64,000 bases of DNA from contig OZ195520.1 in NCBI GenBank assembly GCA_964277385.1, positions 62,001-126,000 on the forward strand, written 5' to 3'. The position numbers and the translations under genes are program-made. The notes under the pieces were generated by a model that did no database searches, was not told where the DNA came from, and saw nothing but the letters and a program-made list of their open reading frames with translations. Below are positions 26,701-36,900 of the stretch, piece after piece; position 1 is the first letter of the stretch; the number at the start of each line of letters is the position of its first letter. Source of the stretch: WRAU01 sp964277385. GTDB lineage: Bacteria > Pseudomonadota > Alphaproteobacteria > WRAU01 > Hepatincolaceae.

Positions 26701-26727
26701 TTGTTTTTGTTTTTTATATATTATAAT
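26701..26727 (+). promoter_or_regulatory. Candidate promoter for tmRNA
   Basis: A consensus -10 TATAAT stands at 26722-26727 with a TTGTTT-like -35 at 26701-26706 (15-base spacing, slightly short). The acceptor part of the tmRNA begins about 25 bases downstream. Confidence 0.45.
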
Positions 26728-26750
26728 ATAGCTGTACTTTTTGTACTATT

Positions 26751-27119
26751 AAGATAAACCTTTATGTAATTACTATTTTGGACTCGGGGGCAGTACCCGA
26801 CACCTCCACCAATATTTTTTATGGGGGTGATATAGCTTCGACAGTGTAGGAAAGATAAAGTTTCTTACGGTATTATACCACCGTTATCGGGTTACTTTTT
26901 ATAAATGCCAATGACAACAATCATTCGGTAGCTTACGCAGCGTAATCGCTAGTTAGCTTAGGGGTTCGGATAGCACCTGGCAACAGAAGCTATCCATAAA
27001 ATTTACAAAGAGTACTTTTATATTAAATAATAAAATACTTTTTAAAACATTATTAAAGCTTGCTAGGCAATACAATAAGATACTTATAAAAGTTTAATTT
27101 TTATAGTGTTATGTTTATC
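26751..27119 (+). ncRNA. ssrA: Circularly permuted two-piece tmRNA
   Basis: The gene order is acceptor part first, coding part second. The T arm TCGGG/CCCGA with loop GGCAGTA and the 3' end CACCTCCACCA (to 26811) come before the 5' end GGGGGTG at 26823-26829. These two strands form a 7-bp acceptor stem with a G-U at the third pair, the alanine identity element, separated by an 11-base linker. The tag frame resumes at GCC 26907 and reads ANDNNHSVAYAA then TAA at 26943. A 7-bp hairpin GGATAGC/GCTATCC (26968-26995) with CACCTGGCAACAG in the loop is typical of alphaproteobacterial tmRNAs. GATAAAC at 26753-26759 can pair with GTTTATC at 27113-27119, closing the precursor. Outer boundaries are inferred from that pairing. 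Confidence 0.93.
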
Positions 27120-27126
27120 CTTTTAT

Positions 27127-27148
27127 AACAAAAATATTTGTTTTTTAT
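27127..27148 (+). terminator. Weak terminator after tmRNA
   Basis: A 6-bp stem AACAAA/TTTGTT (27127-27142) is followed by a T-run. It lies just after the closing helix of the tmRNA and 29 bases before sspB. Confidence 0.5.
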
Positions 27149-27176
27149 ATAAAAAATAAAAAAAAAAGCAAAAAAA

Positions 27177-27659
27177 ATGAAAAAAGATCCTTTTGATTTT
27201 AGTACATGGATTACCGAATCTGTTTCTTCTGCTTCATTAGAAGTAATAAAAAAAGCTATTTCTGTATTAGAAGGGAAATCTTCAGCATTAGGTCATAGTT
27301 TTTATATTCTACTTATAACACAAGATAAAGATGTTATATTACCAAATTTTTTAAAATTACAATATCCCCAATCCATTACCATTGTATTAGAAAATCAATT
27401 TAATAATTTAAAAGTTATAGAGGAAGGATTTTTTGTTGATTTAAGTTTTAGTGGTAAATTGGAAAATATATTTATTCCTTTTAAAGCTATTGTTAATTTT
27501 TTTGATAAGTCTTTAAATTTGAGCATCCCAGTTGTATACGATGATCAAAGGTTATTAAAAAATAACAAAAAATTAGTAAAAAAAGAAAAAATATCAACAA
27601 AAAAATTATCAAAATCAAAAAGATCTAATTCTAATATTATTGAGTTTAAAGGAGGATAG
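27177..27659 (+). CDS. sspB: SspB-like ClpXP adaptor
   Basis: The 160-residue protein matches the alphaproteobacterial SspB fold. An N-terminal helix (V-I-K-K-A-I-S-V-L) leads to H-S-F-Y-I-L-L-I-T, L-P-N-F-L-K-L-Q-Y-P-Q-S-I-T-I-V-L-E-N-Q-F, L-S-F-S-G-K and I-F-I-P-F-K-A-I-V-N-F-F-D. The C-terminal about 40 residues are Lys/Ser-rich, as is the flexible ClpX-tethering tail of the family. SspB binds the N-terminal half of the ssrA tag and hands tagged proteins to ClpXP. The gene starts about 57 bases after the tmRNA, whose tag contains the A-N-D-N element that SspB proteins recognise. Confidence 0.9.
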   Translation: MKKDPFDFSTWITESVSSASLEVIKKAISVLEGKSSALGHSFYILLITQDKDVILPNFLKLQYPQSITIVLENQFNNLKVIEEGFFVDLSFSGKLENIFIPFKAIVNFFDKSLNLSIPVVYDDQRLLKNNKKLVKKEKISTKKLSKSKRSNSNIIEFKGG

Positions 27660-27771
27660 TTATATCAAGTAATACTGTGTTGCATTCATTAACATTTACT
27701 AAGTTCTGTTTATACAATTAAGTTGTATCGTTATAAATAATGAAATATATTATTAATAAAGGAAAATTCTC

Positions 27772-30366
27772 ATGCTGAGTTTTATTTTTAAAAAGTTATT
27801 ACCAATAATTTTTCTAAGTTTTTTTTACCCAGTTTTTTCATATGCGGGTAATTCTCATCTAAATAAATCAATAGAAACAAATAATTTTAAAATCATATAT
27901 AATGAAAATAGCACTGAAATTGCTCATGTTTTGGCTTCTAATATTGAAAATTGGTCTGATGAGGTTTACACTTTTTTAGGAAATAGACCTCGTTTTAAAA
28001 TAACAGTTTTTATAAATAATGATGTAGATCTTCCTAATTCTTTTAGTTTAGATACCATAATATCGTTATTTTTGAATAATAATTATTATGCTTATCCTCT
28101 TTTTAATAATTATGAACTTGAATTTGTATTCAAGCATGAATTGGCTCATAATGTTACAAGATTAGGTGAGCGTGATTTTCTATTGGGAAGGGTCTTAAAT
28201 CCATTTATTGATGCTTTTCACCCTACTTGGTTTCATGAAGGTAACTCAGTTTTAGTTGAAACTAAAGTTACAAATGGAGGGAGAATCGTTAATCCATATT
28301 TTTGGTCACCTGAAAGATTTTTGGTTGATAATAAACTAAATAATTATTTTTATTACAGAGACGCAGATCCTTATTTAACAGGAGCTTCTTTTTTTAATTT
28401 TTATTATAATAATTATGGTAAAGAGAAAACAAGATTAGCTTATTCTTCCTATATTAATAGACCTATTTATAAATTTTTTTATGACCCAATTGTATATTTT
28501 TCGGATGTAGCATCTAAAAGTTATGGTGATCTTTTATTAGAATGGCAAAATTATTTGGTAGAAAAATATTCTAAGGAAAGTAAACGAAATTATATACAAG
28601 GAGAAGAAATAAAATTAGGTAATTATTATATTTCCGAATTGTTAGGAGAAAGCAGTAATGGAGAATTGGTAATTTATGGAAATAAAAAAAATATATTAAG
28701 TGATGAAAAGGAATCTTATTTTATAAAAATGAATGATGAGGGGAAAATAGTAAAAAAAAGACGTGCAGATAATAGTTTAAGTTCTGTTAGTTATGATAAA
28801 ACTGATGATAGTTTTACTTTTACCAAATATACTATAAATAATATTGTAGGTTCACTTTATAACAAAGGTTATTCTACTCATATGAATATGTTTTCCAGTA
28901 CGAAAAAAATAAATGATTCTTTAAGGGCATTTAAAATAGTTAAAGGAAAAAATAATTGTTATTATTATCTAGTAGTTGATAATGAAAAAACAGCGTTATT
29001 AGATTGTGATAATAAAGAGTTAATCCCATTTAGTCAAAATCAAATTATGGAACATTTAAGATATGATGAAGAAAAAAATATTTTATACCTAGTAGCAGGC
29101 AAACTGGAAGAAACTATTAAATATATTTATATTTATGATCTTAATAATAATAAGTTAAATAAAATTGTTGAAGGTTTAAATCCTTATATAACTGGTAACA
29201 AGCTATATTTTTCATATGCTAAATTTCCAGATGGTATATCTAATATATATGAATACGATTTAAGTACAAAAGAATTAAAACAAATTACAGATACAAAATA
29301 TGGAGCTTTTAGTCCTATTGTAATTAATAATTCTTTATATTATATGAGCTATTCAACTGATAAAGATGATTTTATTAAAGAATCTATTTTTTATTTAGAA
29401 ATGCCTATCCAATCTCAAACTGTTGATATGTATAGCAATAATGAAATTAATAAACCTTTTGATAGTGGTTATAATAAAAAAAGTCAATACAATAATGCTG
29501 AGTTTTCTTATGATATTGTAGAAAAATCTAATAATTATGCTCCTATTTATCTGCCATCTTTTTTTTATAATCCTGAGGGAATCACGATTGATTTTTTATT
29601 AGGGACTGGTAGACATGAATTAGCTTTAGGTCTTGCAGAAGGAGGAGCTTTTATTTCTTTTTTTCAAAGGAATTTGAGTTCAACACTTATCGTATTAGAA
29701 GATCCTTTTTATAATATAGGTTTTTATGATAAGATAGAAGGATCTAAAAATGTGGGTAAGTTAGATTTTAACCCAGTCTTGTTAAATGGTTATGGTTATC
29801 TGCCTGGTGTAATGTTAAACACTTCAGTAAACACGTTAGGAGGTGGCGTAGTTGGGTTTTCTTTACTTAAAGATTATTATACTTTGACGTATAAGTTTAA
29901 TAAACCTAAAACTAAAGATTCAAAGAAATATGGCTATAACGAGATTAATGCTAGCTATAATGTATTTAGGGCTAAGATGATAAAAGTTGAAGGTAATGGC
30001 GAAATTGATTTTAGCATGGATCCATTAAATAAATCTGTAGAAAAAAAACTTTGGAACGAAGATATTAATAAGTTATATATGGCAACAATTGATATACCAT
30101 TTTCTTTTTATGTGTATAAAGGTATAAAAACTGGATATATTGGTTATAATAAATTAGTTATTTCTCCTAAAGCCTCATATATTCACAGTAGTGATGCTTC
30201 AAATAATTATACTAACAACGAAATAGTTGCTCTTACTTTTTCTAACCATATACAAGTATTATATCAAAATGAGTTGAAATTAAATTTAACTGTATACGCT
30301 AGTTACAAAGATAATAAATTTGGAAAAACTAAAGATCAAGGAGTATATTTTTCCTTAGCTACGTGA
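27772..30366 (+). CDS. Exported HExxH metalloprotease-like protein with propeller-like and C-terminal beta-rich regions
   Basis: The 864-residue protein has a signal peptide (cleavage near S-Y-A, residue 25). Residues about 30-280 carry a gluzincin-type site: F-K-H-E-L-A-H (His122, Glu123, His126) and, 29 residues later, W-F-H-E-G with Glu156 as probable third ligand. Residues about 300-510 show repeated beta-strand blocks like a TolB/WD40-type propeller. The last about 280 residues have alternating strands and aromatic residues, suggesting an outer-membrane barrel or other beta domain, but the C-terminus (Y-F-S-L-A-T) is not the classic barrel ending. It is probably a surface or periplasmic protease. 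The exact family is not recognised. Confidence 0.75.
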   Translation: MLSFIFKKLLPIIFLSFFYPVFSYAGNSHLNKSIETNNFKIIYNENSTEIAHVLASNIENWSDEVYTFLGNRPRFKITVFINNDVDLPNSFSLDTIISLFLNNNYYAYPLFNNYELEFVFKHELAHNVTRLGERDFLLGRVLNPFIDAFHPTWFHEGNSVLVETKVTNGGRIVNPYFWSPERFLVDNKLNNYFYYRDADPYLTGASFFNFYYNNYGKEKTRLAYSSYINRPIYKFFYDPIVYFSDVASKSYGDLLLEWQNYLVEKYSKESKRNYIQGEEIKLGNYYISELLGESSNGELVIYGNKKNILSDEKESYFIKMNDEGKIVKKRRADNSLSSVSYDKTDDSFTFTKYTINNIVGSLYNKGYSTHMNMFSSTKKINDSLRAFKIVKGKNNCYYYLVVDNEKTALLDCDNKELIPFSQNQIMEHLRYDEEKNILYLVAGKLEETIKYIYIYDLNNNKLNKIVEGLNPYITGNKLYFSYAKFPDGISNIYEYDLSTKELKQITDTKYGAFSPIVINNSLYYMSYSTDKDDFIKESIFYLEMPIQSQTVDMYSNNEINKPFDSGYNKKSQYNNAEFSYDIVEKSNNYAPIYLPSFFYNPEGITIDFLLGTGRHELALGLAEGGAFISFFQRNLSSTLIVLEDPFYNIGFYDKIEGSKNVGKLDFNPVLLNGYGYLPGVMLNTSVNTLGGGVVGFSLLKDYYTLTYKFNKPKTKDSKKYGYNEINASYNVFRAKMIKVEGNGEIDFSMDPLNKSVEKKLWNEDINKLYMATIDIPFSFYVYKGIKTGYIGYNKLVISPKASYIHSSDASNNYTNNEIVALTFSNHIQVLYQNELKLNLTVYASYKDNKFGKTKDQGVYFSLAT

Positions 30367-30765
30367 TGCAATAAATAAATAGATATCTAGCTTGTTTTAA
30401 ATATAATAAAATAAAAGCAAGCTAGATCCTAATTATTTTTTAATCTTATTAACTATTGTGAGTTTTTATTACAATGCAATAAAGGTTAAATTGTTTTTAA
30501 ATTTTAAGCAACTAATACAAAATCCAATTTTTAGGTTAGGAAATTTTAATTAAAAATATGTGAATTTGGTTTTGTTAGGTGTGTAGTGTATATTATTAAT
30601 TATATAAAAAATAAATCCTCAACAGAATAAAATGTAATATAAAAGTATTTTTTTGTAAAATGAAAGCCAATTAGCTTTATCAATTATAAATTAAAAATAA
30701 TTCACCATAAAAAATTGGGTATATGTAGCATATAATTGTAAAACTTTAACTTCAAAATATATAAT
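30367..30765. other. Convergent intergenic gap (399 bases), terminator only
   Basis: Between the metalloprotease-like gene (plus) and tgt (minus), only the hairpin at 30386-30426 is seen. The rest is AT-rich without a coding frame. Confidence 0.6.
30386..30426 (+). terminator. Terminator after the metalloprotease-like gene
   Basis: Nine-bp arms TCTAGCTTG and CAAGCTAGA around a 23-base AT-rich loop whose ends (TTTT/AAAA) can extend the stem. A T-rich tract follows at 30431-30440. Confidence 0.65.
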
Positions 30766-31881
30766 TTATTTTTGTTCTGTTTGTAATTTTTCTAAAAAAT
30801 CTTTTTTGTAGTTAAAGAATCTATTTTGTTCAATTGATTTACGGGCACCTTTTATCATCGAGTGGTAAAAATAGAGGTTGTGAGTTGTTAAAAGCATCGC
30901 TCCTAGCATTTCATTCACTTTAAACATATGATGTAAGTATGCTCTTGTATAATTAAAACAGCAGTAACAATTACAATCTTTATCTAGTGTATTACTATCT
31001 AGTTTATGTTTAGCATTTCGGATATTTATTTCTCCATAATGAGTAAATGCTCTTGCATTTCTACCCATTCTTGTTGGAATTACGCAATCAAACATATCAA
31101 CACCAAGCTCAATTGCTCCTAATATATCAGATGGTCTTCCAACTCCCATTAAATATCTTGGTTTGTTTTGAGGTAGAAATGGCTCCGTATAAGAGATCAC
31201 TTCGAACATAACACTTTGAGGTTCTCCTATTGCTAAACCACCTATTGCATACCCTTCAAAATTCATATCTACTAAATTACTAGAAGATATTTCTCTTAAA
31301 TCTTCAAATGTACCGCCTTGTACAATTCCAAATTGACCATATCCTTCTCTACCTATAAAAACATCACGACTTCTTTTTGCCCATCTTGTTGTTCTTAGGG
31401 TTGATTTTTCTACATAATCTTTGTTAGATCCATAAGGAATACATTCATCTAATACCATAGAAATATTTGAGTCTAACTTATGTTGAATTTGAGTAGATAT
31501 TTCGGGGGTCATTATATGCTTTTGTCCATTAATATGAGATCTAAATTCTACATAATCTTCTTTAATTTTATTTAAAGCCGATAAAGACATAACTTGAAAT
31601 CCACCAGAATCAGTTAGAATTCCCTTAGGCCAATTGGCAAATTTATGTAGTCCACCTTGCTGTTCTACAATATCAGTACCTGGTGTGAGCATTAAATGAT
31701 ATGTATTGCCAAGAATAATTTCAAATCCAATTTCTAGTAAATCTTTTGGATACATTCCTTTAACTGTAGCTTTTGTACCAACTGGCATAAAAATAGGGGT
31801 TTGAATAGTTCCATGCGCTGTTTTAAGTTCTCCTCTTCGTGCTCTTCCGTCTTTATTTTTTAGCGTAAATTTTAAAGTCAT
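30766..31881 (-). CDS. tgt: tRNA-guanine transglycosylase
   Basis: The 371-residue enzyme swaps guanine-34 for preQ1 in tRNAs with GUN anticodons. Active-site blocks are D-S-G-G-F-Q-V-M-S-L (nucleophile region), G-G-L-A-I-G-E, D-M-F-D-C-V-I-P-T-R and the zinc site C-N-C-Y-C-C with downstream H-H and H-N-L. Full length. It is the second gene of a queA-tgt operon with a 14-base spacer. Confidence 0.97.
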   Translation of the reverse strand: MTLKFTLKNKDGRARRGELKTAHGTIQTPIFMPVGTKATVKGMYPKDLLEIGFEIILGNTYHLMLTPGTDIVEQQGGLHKFANWPKGILTDSGGFQVMSLSALNKIKEDYVEFRSHINGQKHIMTPEISTQIQHKLDSNISMVLDECIPYGSNKDYVEKSTLRTTRWAKRSRDVFIGREGYGQFGIVQGGTFEDLREISSSNLVDMNFEGYAIGGLAIGEPQSVMFEVISYTEPFLPQNKPRYLMGVGRPSDILGAIELGVDMFDCVIPTRMGRNARAFTHYGEINIRNAKHKLDSNTLDKDCNCYCCFNYTRAYLHHMFKVNEMLGAMLLTTHNLYFYHSMIKGARKSIEQNRFFNYKKDFLEKLQTEQK

Positions 31882-31895
31882 TTTTTTATATCTCT

Positions 31896-32978
31896 TTATT
31901 TATTAATTAATATTTTGTTTTTCCTTTTCTTTTCCAACAAACAAGCATCACCGTAAGAAAAAAATCTATATTTTTTTTCTATTGCATGTTTATATGCTTG
32001 CTTCATAATTTCTGTACCACTAAAAGCTGATACTAACATAAATAGTGTAGATTTAGGTAAATGAAAGTTGGTTATTAGTTTATCAACAATATTAAATTTA
32101 AAACTTGGATAAACAAATAAATCTATTTCACCTTCAAAAGGAACTAAAATTCCATTATTTTCTTTAGCTACATATTCTAAAACTCTTAATGATGTTGTAC
32201 CAACAGCAATTATTTTTCCACCATTTATTTTAATTTTATTAATTAAATCAATTGAATCTTGAGATATAGATCCAAATTCTTTGTGCATTTTATGTTCTAA
32301 GATATTATCTACTTTTACTGGTAAGAATGTTCCAGCTCCAACATGTAAAGTTACAAATGCAAAGTTGATCCCTTTGTTTTTTAATTTAGAGATAACATCA
32401 TTATTAAAATGCAAGCTAGCTGTTGGTGATGCTACTGCTCCTTCATGCTTTGCAAAAATACTTTGATAGTTTCTTTTGTCATCTTCATCATTAATGTTAT
32501 CTCTTTTAATATAAGGAGGTAGAGGCATAAATCCAAATTTTTCTAATAGTTCAAATAAGTTTTCATAATCAAAAAAAAGTTTTACTTCTCCTGTTTCTAA
32601 CTTATCTATTACAGAACATTTAAAAGTATCTGAAAAAATTATCTCATCTCCAATTTTTAATCGTTTAGAATTTTTTATAAAAGAAAGCCAAGTTTTACAA
32701 TCAATTCTATAATGAAGAGTAATATTAATAATTGCACCTAAAATACCATCATTAAGTTTTTTATTCCCAATCAGGCGGGCTGGAATAACCTTAGTATTAT
32801 TAAAAATTAAGAGATCTTTTTCATCTATAAAGTTAATAATATCTTTTATTTTATGGTCTTCTAATTTAGATCCATTTACATAAAGTAGTTTTGCTAACTC
32901 TCTATTTTCTAGTGGCTTATGGGAAATTAGATTTTCTGGTAGTATAAAATCAAAGTTGTTTATATGTAATTCTTTCAT
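31896..32978 (-). CDS. queA: S-adenosylmethionine:tRNA ribosyltransferase-isomerase
   Basis: The 360-residue enzyme transfers and rearranges the ribosyl part of SAM onto preQ1-tRNA, giving epoxyqueuosine. Family motifs are F-D-F-I-L-P-E-N-L-I, N-N-T-K-V-I-P-A-R-L, P-L-P-P-Y-I-K-R, H-V-G-A-G-T-F-L-P-V and T-N-F-H-L-P-K-S-T-L. It lies immediately upstream of tgt. With queG at 13.9 kb the window holds three late steps of queuosine formation. It is divergent from the flavodoxin gene across 48 bases. Confidence 0.97.
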   Translation of the reverse strand: MKELHINNFDFILPENLISHKPLENRELAKLLYVNGSKLEDHKIKDIINFIDEKDLLIFNNTKVIPARLIGNKKLNDGILGAIINITLHYRIDCKTWLSFIKNSKRLKIGDEIIFSDTFKCSVIDKLETGEVKLFFDYENLFELLEKFGFMPLPPYIKRDNINDEDDKRNYQSIFAKHEGAVASPTASLHFNNDVISKLKNKGINFAFVTLHVGAGTFLPVKVDNILEHKMHKEFGSISQDSIDLINKIKINGGKIIAVGTTSLRVLEYVAKENNGILVPFEGEIDLFVYPSFKFNIVDKLITNFHLPKSTLFMLVSAFSGTEIMKQAYKHAIEKKYRFFSYGDACLLEKKRKNKILINK

Positions 32979-33026
32979 TTATTTTTTTAATATTTTTTGA
33001 CAATACAAGCAATAATAACATAATAT

Positions 33027-33479
33027 ATGAATATGAAAAATATATTAATAATTTATGGTAGCACAACAGGGAATTCTGAGAATCTTGCAAAATATTGTGC
33101 GGATCATTTAAAAGATACAGCAAAAGTAGATATTAAAAATTGCATAGAATTAAAAGGGTCTTACTCATTTTATGAATATTACGATGCTTATATATTATGT
33201 GTATCAACATGGGGGATAGATCCTGCCGGGTTGCAAGAAGATTTTGAGATTTTTTGGAAGCAACTTAACAAAAATAGTATTTATAATAAAAAATTCTTTT
33301 TGTTAGGATTGGGAGATAATTATTATCCTTTTTTTGCAAAAGCTATAGACATTTTACATGAAAGCATTAATGAAAATAAAGGAATAGTTTTAGGGAAACC
33401 TATGAAAATTAATGATTCATGGGAAGATAAAAAAATAGAAATAACCAACCATTTAATAAAAGCACTTGCAAAAGTGTAA
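33027..33479 (+). CDS. Flavodoxin
   Basis: A 150-residue FMN-binding electron carrier. The phosphate loop is Y-G-S-T-T-G-N-S-E (residues 10-18). The loop around V-S-T-W-G and the G-L-G-D-N-Y-Y-P-F-F motif supply the flavin-stacking residues. It is a short-chain type by length. An alternative start two codons in (33033) is possible. It is divergent from queA; no dedicated reductase is adjacent. Confidence 0.9.
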   Translation: MNMKNILIIYGSTTGNSENLAKYCADHLKDTAKVDIKNCIELKGSYSFYEYYDAYILCVSTWGIDPAGLQEDFEIFWKQLNKNSIYNKKFFLLGLGDNYYPFFAKAIDILHESINENKGIVLGKPMKINDSWEDKKIEITNHLIKALAKV

Positions 33480-33530
33480 AAAATCTAGTATAAAATACGG
33501 TATTGTGAAAAAAATAGGAGTGATAAACTC

Positions 33531-33656
33531 ATGAAAGTAAAAAGTTCTTTAAAATCTATGAAAACAAGAGGTAAGGGTTGCTCTGTTGTTAAGCGTCGTG
33601 GCAAACTTTATGTTATTAATAAATTAAATCCAAGATTCAAAGCAAGACAGGGCTAA
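33531..33656 (+). CDS. rpmJ: 50S ribosomal protein L36
   Basis: A 41-residue protein beginning MKVKSSLKSMKTRGKG with the core V-V-K-R-R-G-K-L-Y-V-I-N-K and end N-P-R-F-K-A-R-Q-G. This is the longer L36 form usual in alphaproteobacteria, with the full set of zinc-ligand cysteines missing. AGGAG lies 10 bases upstream of the ATG. It is followed by a strong terminator, so it is probably a single-gene unit or the end of a short one. Confidence 0.97.
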   Translation: MKVKSSLKSMKTRGKGCSVVKRRGKLYVINKLNPRFKARQG

Positions 33657-33690
33657 TTTTAGTATTTAGCTTTTTGTTAAGATAATAAAG

Positions 33691-33726
33691 GAGATGCTTA
33701 ATTTTTTATTAGGTATCTCTTTTTTT
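33691..33726 (+). terminator. Rho-independent terminator after rpmJ
   Basis: An 11-bp stem with two G-U pairs (arms 33691-33701 and 33709-33719), a 7-base loop and a run of seven T. Confidence 0.85.
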
Positions 33727-33937
33727 ATTTATACTAAATTTTTTCTGCTAATCAATACGTAGCGACAGATTATAATTGTATTTAAAATAAATATTGATCT
33801 AACTAAATTACAGCTTAATGAATAATAATCTTTTTTATCATATTTATATTGATGTAATCATATGTATGTATTAAAATTTAGTATGTCAAAAAAGTTATTT
33901 ATATCATTTTCTTAACTAAATAAAGGTTTGCCTATCA

Positions 33938-36900
33938 ATGAAATTTTTTTCTAAAAAAAACAAAACTTCACAAAATAGTAATGATAATAAAGATCAAGAT
34001 CAAAATATTATTGATATTGAAATACAAGATAATAAATCTGAGATTATTGTAGATGATTCTATAAAGCAATCAGAAAACAAAAATATCAATGCTGTTGGTA
34101 AAATAGAGCCTATCAAGGTAGAAGCTACCAAGGCAAATATCTCTCAAAATGAAGATATTAAAGTATCAGAAGATAGTGAGGTTAAAGAAAAGAAAGAAAA
34201 AATCAAATCAGAATTTGAAGAAAAAGTAGATAAAGTTATAGATTCAGTAGCTCAACTTTTTGCTCCTTTTAAAGACCTCATGATAAAAATTGTTCCTAAA
34301 TCTAAGATAATAATTAAGATATTAGATTTATTTGCAATAATGATAATAAAAATAACTAAGTTTATAATTTTAAGATATCCAACTTTTATTAAAATTTTAA
34401 AAAGTAAGTTTTTTAAAATAGTGGTCCTTTTTATAATTTTTATGTTTCTTTTTGGAACTATATTCTCAAAAATTATAAATTCTAGCTATTATGTTTCTAC
34501 ATTAGAAAACTCAATTTATAAAAGTACAGGTTATAAAGCAAAAATTAACGGTTATATTAAAGTTTATTTTATGCCGAATTTTTCTATAGCACTCAAAAAT
34601 GTTAATTTCTATTTGGAAGATAATGTTAATCCTCATAATTCACAGTTTAAAGTTAATCAATTTGGAGCTGCTAATCTAAATATAAAATTTAAGTTATTAC
34701 CTTTATTTATAGGTAATTTTAGTATTAAGAGTATTGATATTATAGGTGCAACATTAGACTTACAAACAGCAGATCAATCAAGCATAACAGAATCTAGTTA
34801 TACAAAAATTGTTGCAGATGTTGAAAAATCTATTAAAAGTACCATAAGTTTAGAGAAGATTAATGAGATAGAAGCTAAAAATAAAGCGTCTTCCTCATTG
34901 GATTCTAAATATAAATCTAATGAAAACATATCTAAAGAATCTTTAGCTTTATTGGATAATTTAGAAAATCTTATAAAAGGCGAAGTAGATAGTATTAAAG
35001 ATAATGATTCTTCTTTTATAAAAAATTTTCCCTTAAAAGAAGAACCAAAAGATAAAGTAATACAACAAAAAGAAAATGAAGAATATCAAGAAGAAATAAT
35101 AGAAGAAAAAATCAATAAAGATAATCAAGAAGATACGTCATTAATAGCTCCTAAAAAAGCTAGCGATATTTTAAATTATAGTTTTCTTTCTTCATTTTTA
35201 TCTCTTGCTGTAGATAATATTAAGTTTAGTTTTAATGATGTTGATATTTTTTCTCTTAGAAGAAGTAAAATTAATATTATAAATAAAGAGGGGCAGAAAT
35301 TAATAACTATAGATAATATTAACTCCAAAGTTTCTTCTTCTTTAATGGGTAAGGTTAGCAGTGAGGGTAGATTTAGATTTGCTGATAATAATATCAATTA
35401 TGTATCAACTATAGATTATCAAAAAGATCAAATAAATTTTGATATTGATTTTTCGTTTGTTTCTGATTCTAATGATGTAATAAAAGTACAAGGATTTAAA
35501 CATAAAGATACTAGCAATATTAGTGCAGATATAACTGTACAAAATCAAGGTATCTTAACATTTATTAATAAATTTCTTGTAGATATAAATTCTAAAAAAA
35601 TAAAAAATAGTGATTTTACAGCAAAATTATTTTTAAATTCTAACTTATTTAAAATCCATGATATTAGGATGTCTTTAAATGAAGATATTTACAATGGAAG
35701 CTTTGTATGGGATTTTTCAGGTTCAGATCGTAAAGTGATTATAGATTTAATAGCAAGCATGGACAATTTTTCTGATGTATATAAGGGAATAAATGATAAT
35801 ATTTCTAAAAGTATTATTAGAGGTTCTTATTTTTTATCTGCAGTTGAGGAAATAATTAACTGGAAAAATTCTAAAATGAATGTATTTAGGTCAAACTACT
35901 TTGTTGTGAATTTTAAAATTAAAGATACTAAAATAAATGATATCAAAATTAATCGTCTAAGTATCGGATTTTTAATTAATAACTTAAATAAATTATATTT
36001 ATATGATTTTAATATTAAAACCCAAGATTATGATGCAAATATTTCTGGTAGGCTAGACTTAGATAACAAGTCGGCAATAGTGGCTGTAGATGCCAAAGGT
36101 CAAATTAGTTCTTCTACTCAAACCTTAGGATTTAATCCAAAAACTACAGAGTTTTTACAAAGTATTGCTAAAAATAAAGATAATTATGCCATATCTACAA
36201 AACTTAGATTAGAAAGCAATAAATTACTATTTACAGATTTTGTTGGAAATTTAGGAGATATGAGATTACATAATACTTATATTATTTTAACAGAAAGAGT
36301 TGGAGATTCTGATATTGTTGTATCCACAAAGATTGATGAATTAAACTTATCAGATATATCAGATATTTATAACAAACAAATTTCTAACCTAACCTATGAA
36401 AAAATAGAAGATGTAAATATATTTGGCTTACCTGATAATTTTAAAATTAAAATGGATGTAGAAATTAAAAAATCTTCTATTAGAGGAGTTCCATTTAAAA
36501 ATATTACCTTAGATATGTCTTTATTTAAAACAGGATTTACAATAAATAAGTTTAATGCAATAGGAGAAAAAGGCGGGGTGCTAACAGCTTCTATTAGTGC
36601 TGATAGTGCGGTATTACCTGTAATTGCAGGACATATTAATTTAGAAAATTTAGTTTTGAGATTTGAAGATTCTAAAGATTTATTTTTTAAAAATAGTAAC
36701 TTAGTTGGCAATGTAGTATTAAATGGTAAAGTTAGATTCAACGGTGATACCTATGCTACACCTTTTTCATCAATTGATGGAGATATAAGTTTTATTAAAC
36801 AAGAAAGGATATCAGTTAATAGATTTGCAAATATTGATGGATTATTTTTAACATTAACACAAAAACAATCTAACGGTAAAGATAGCATATTTGTAAATGA

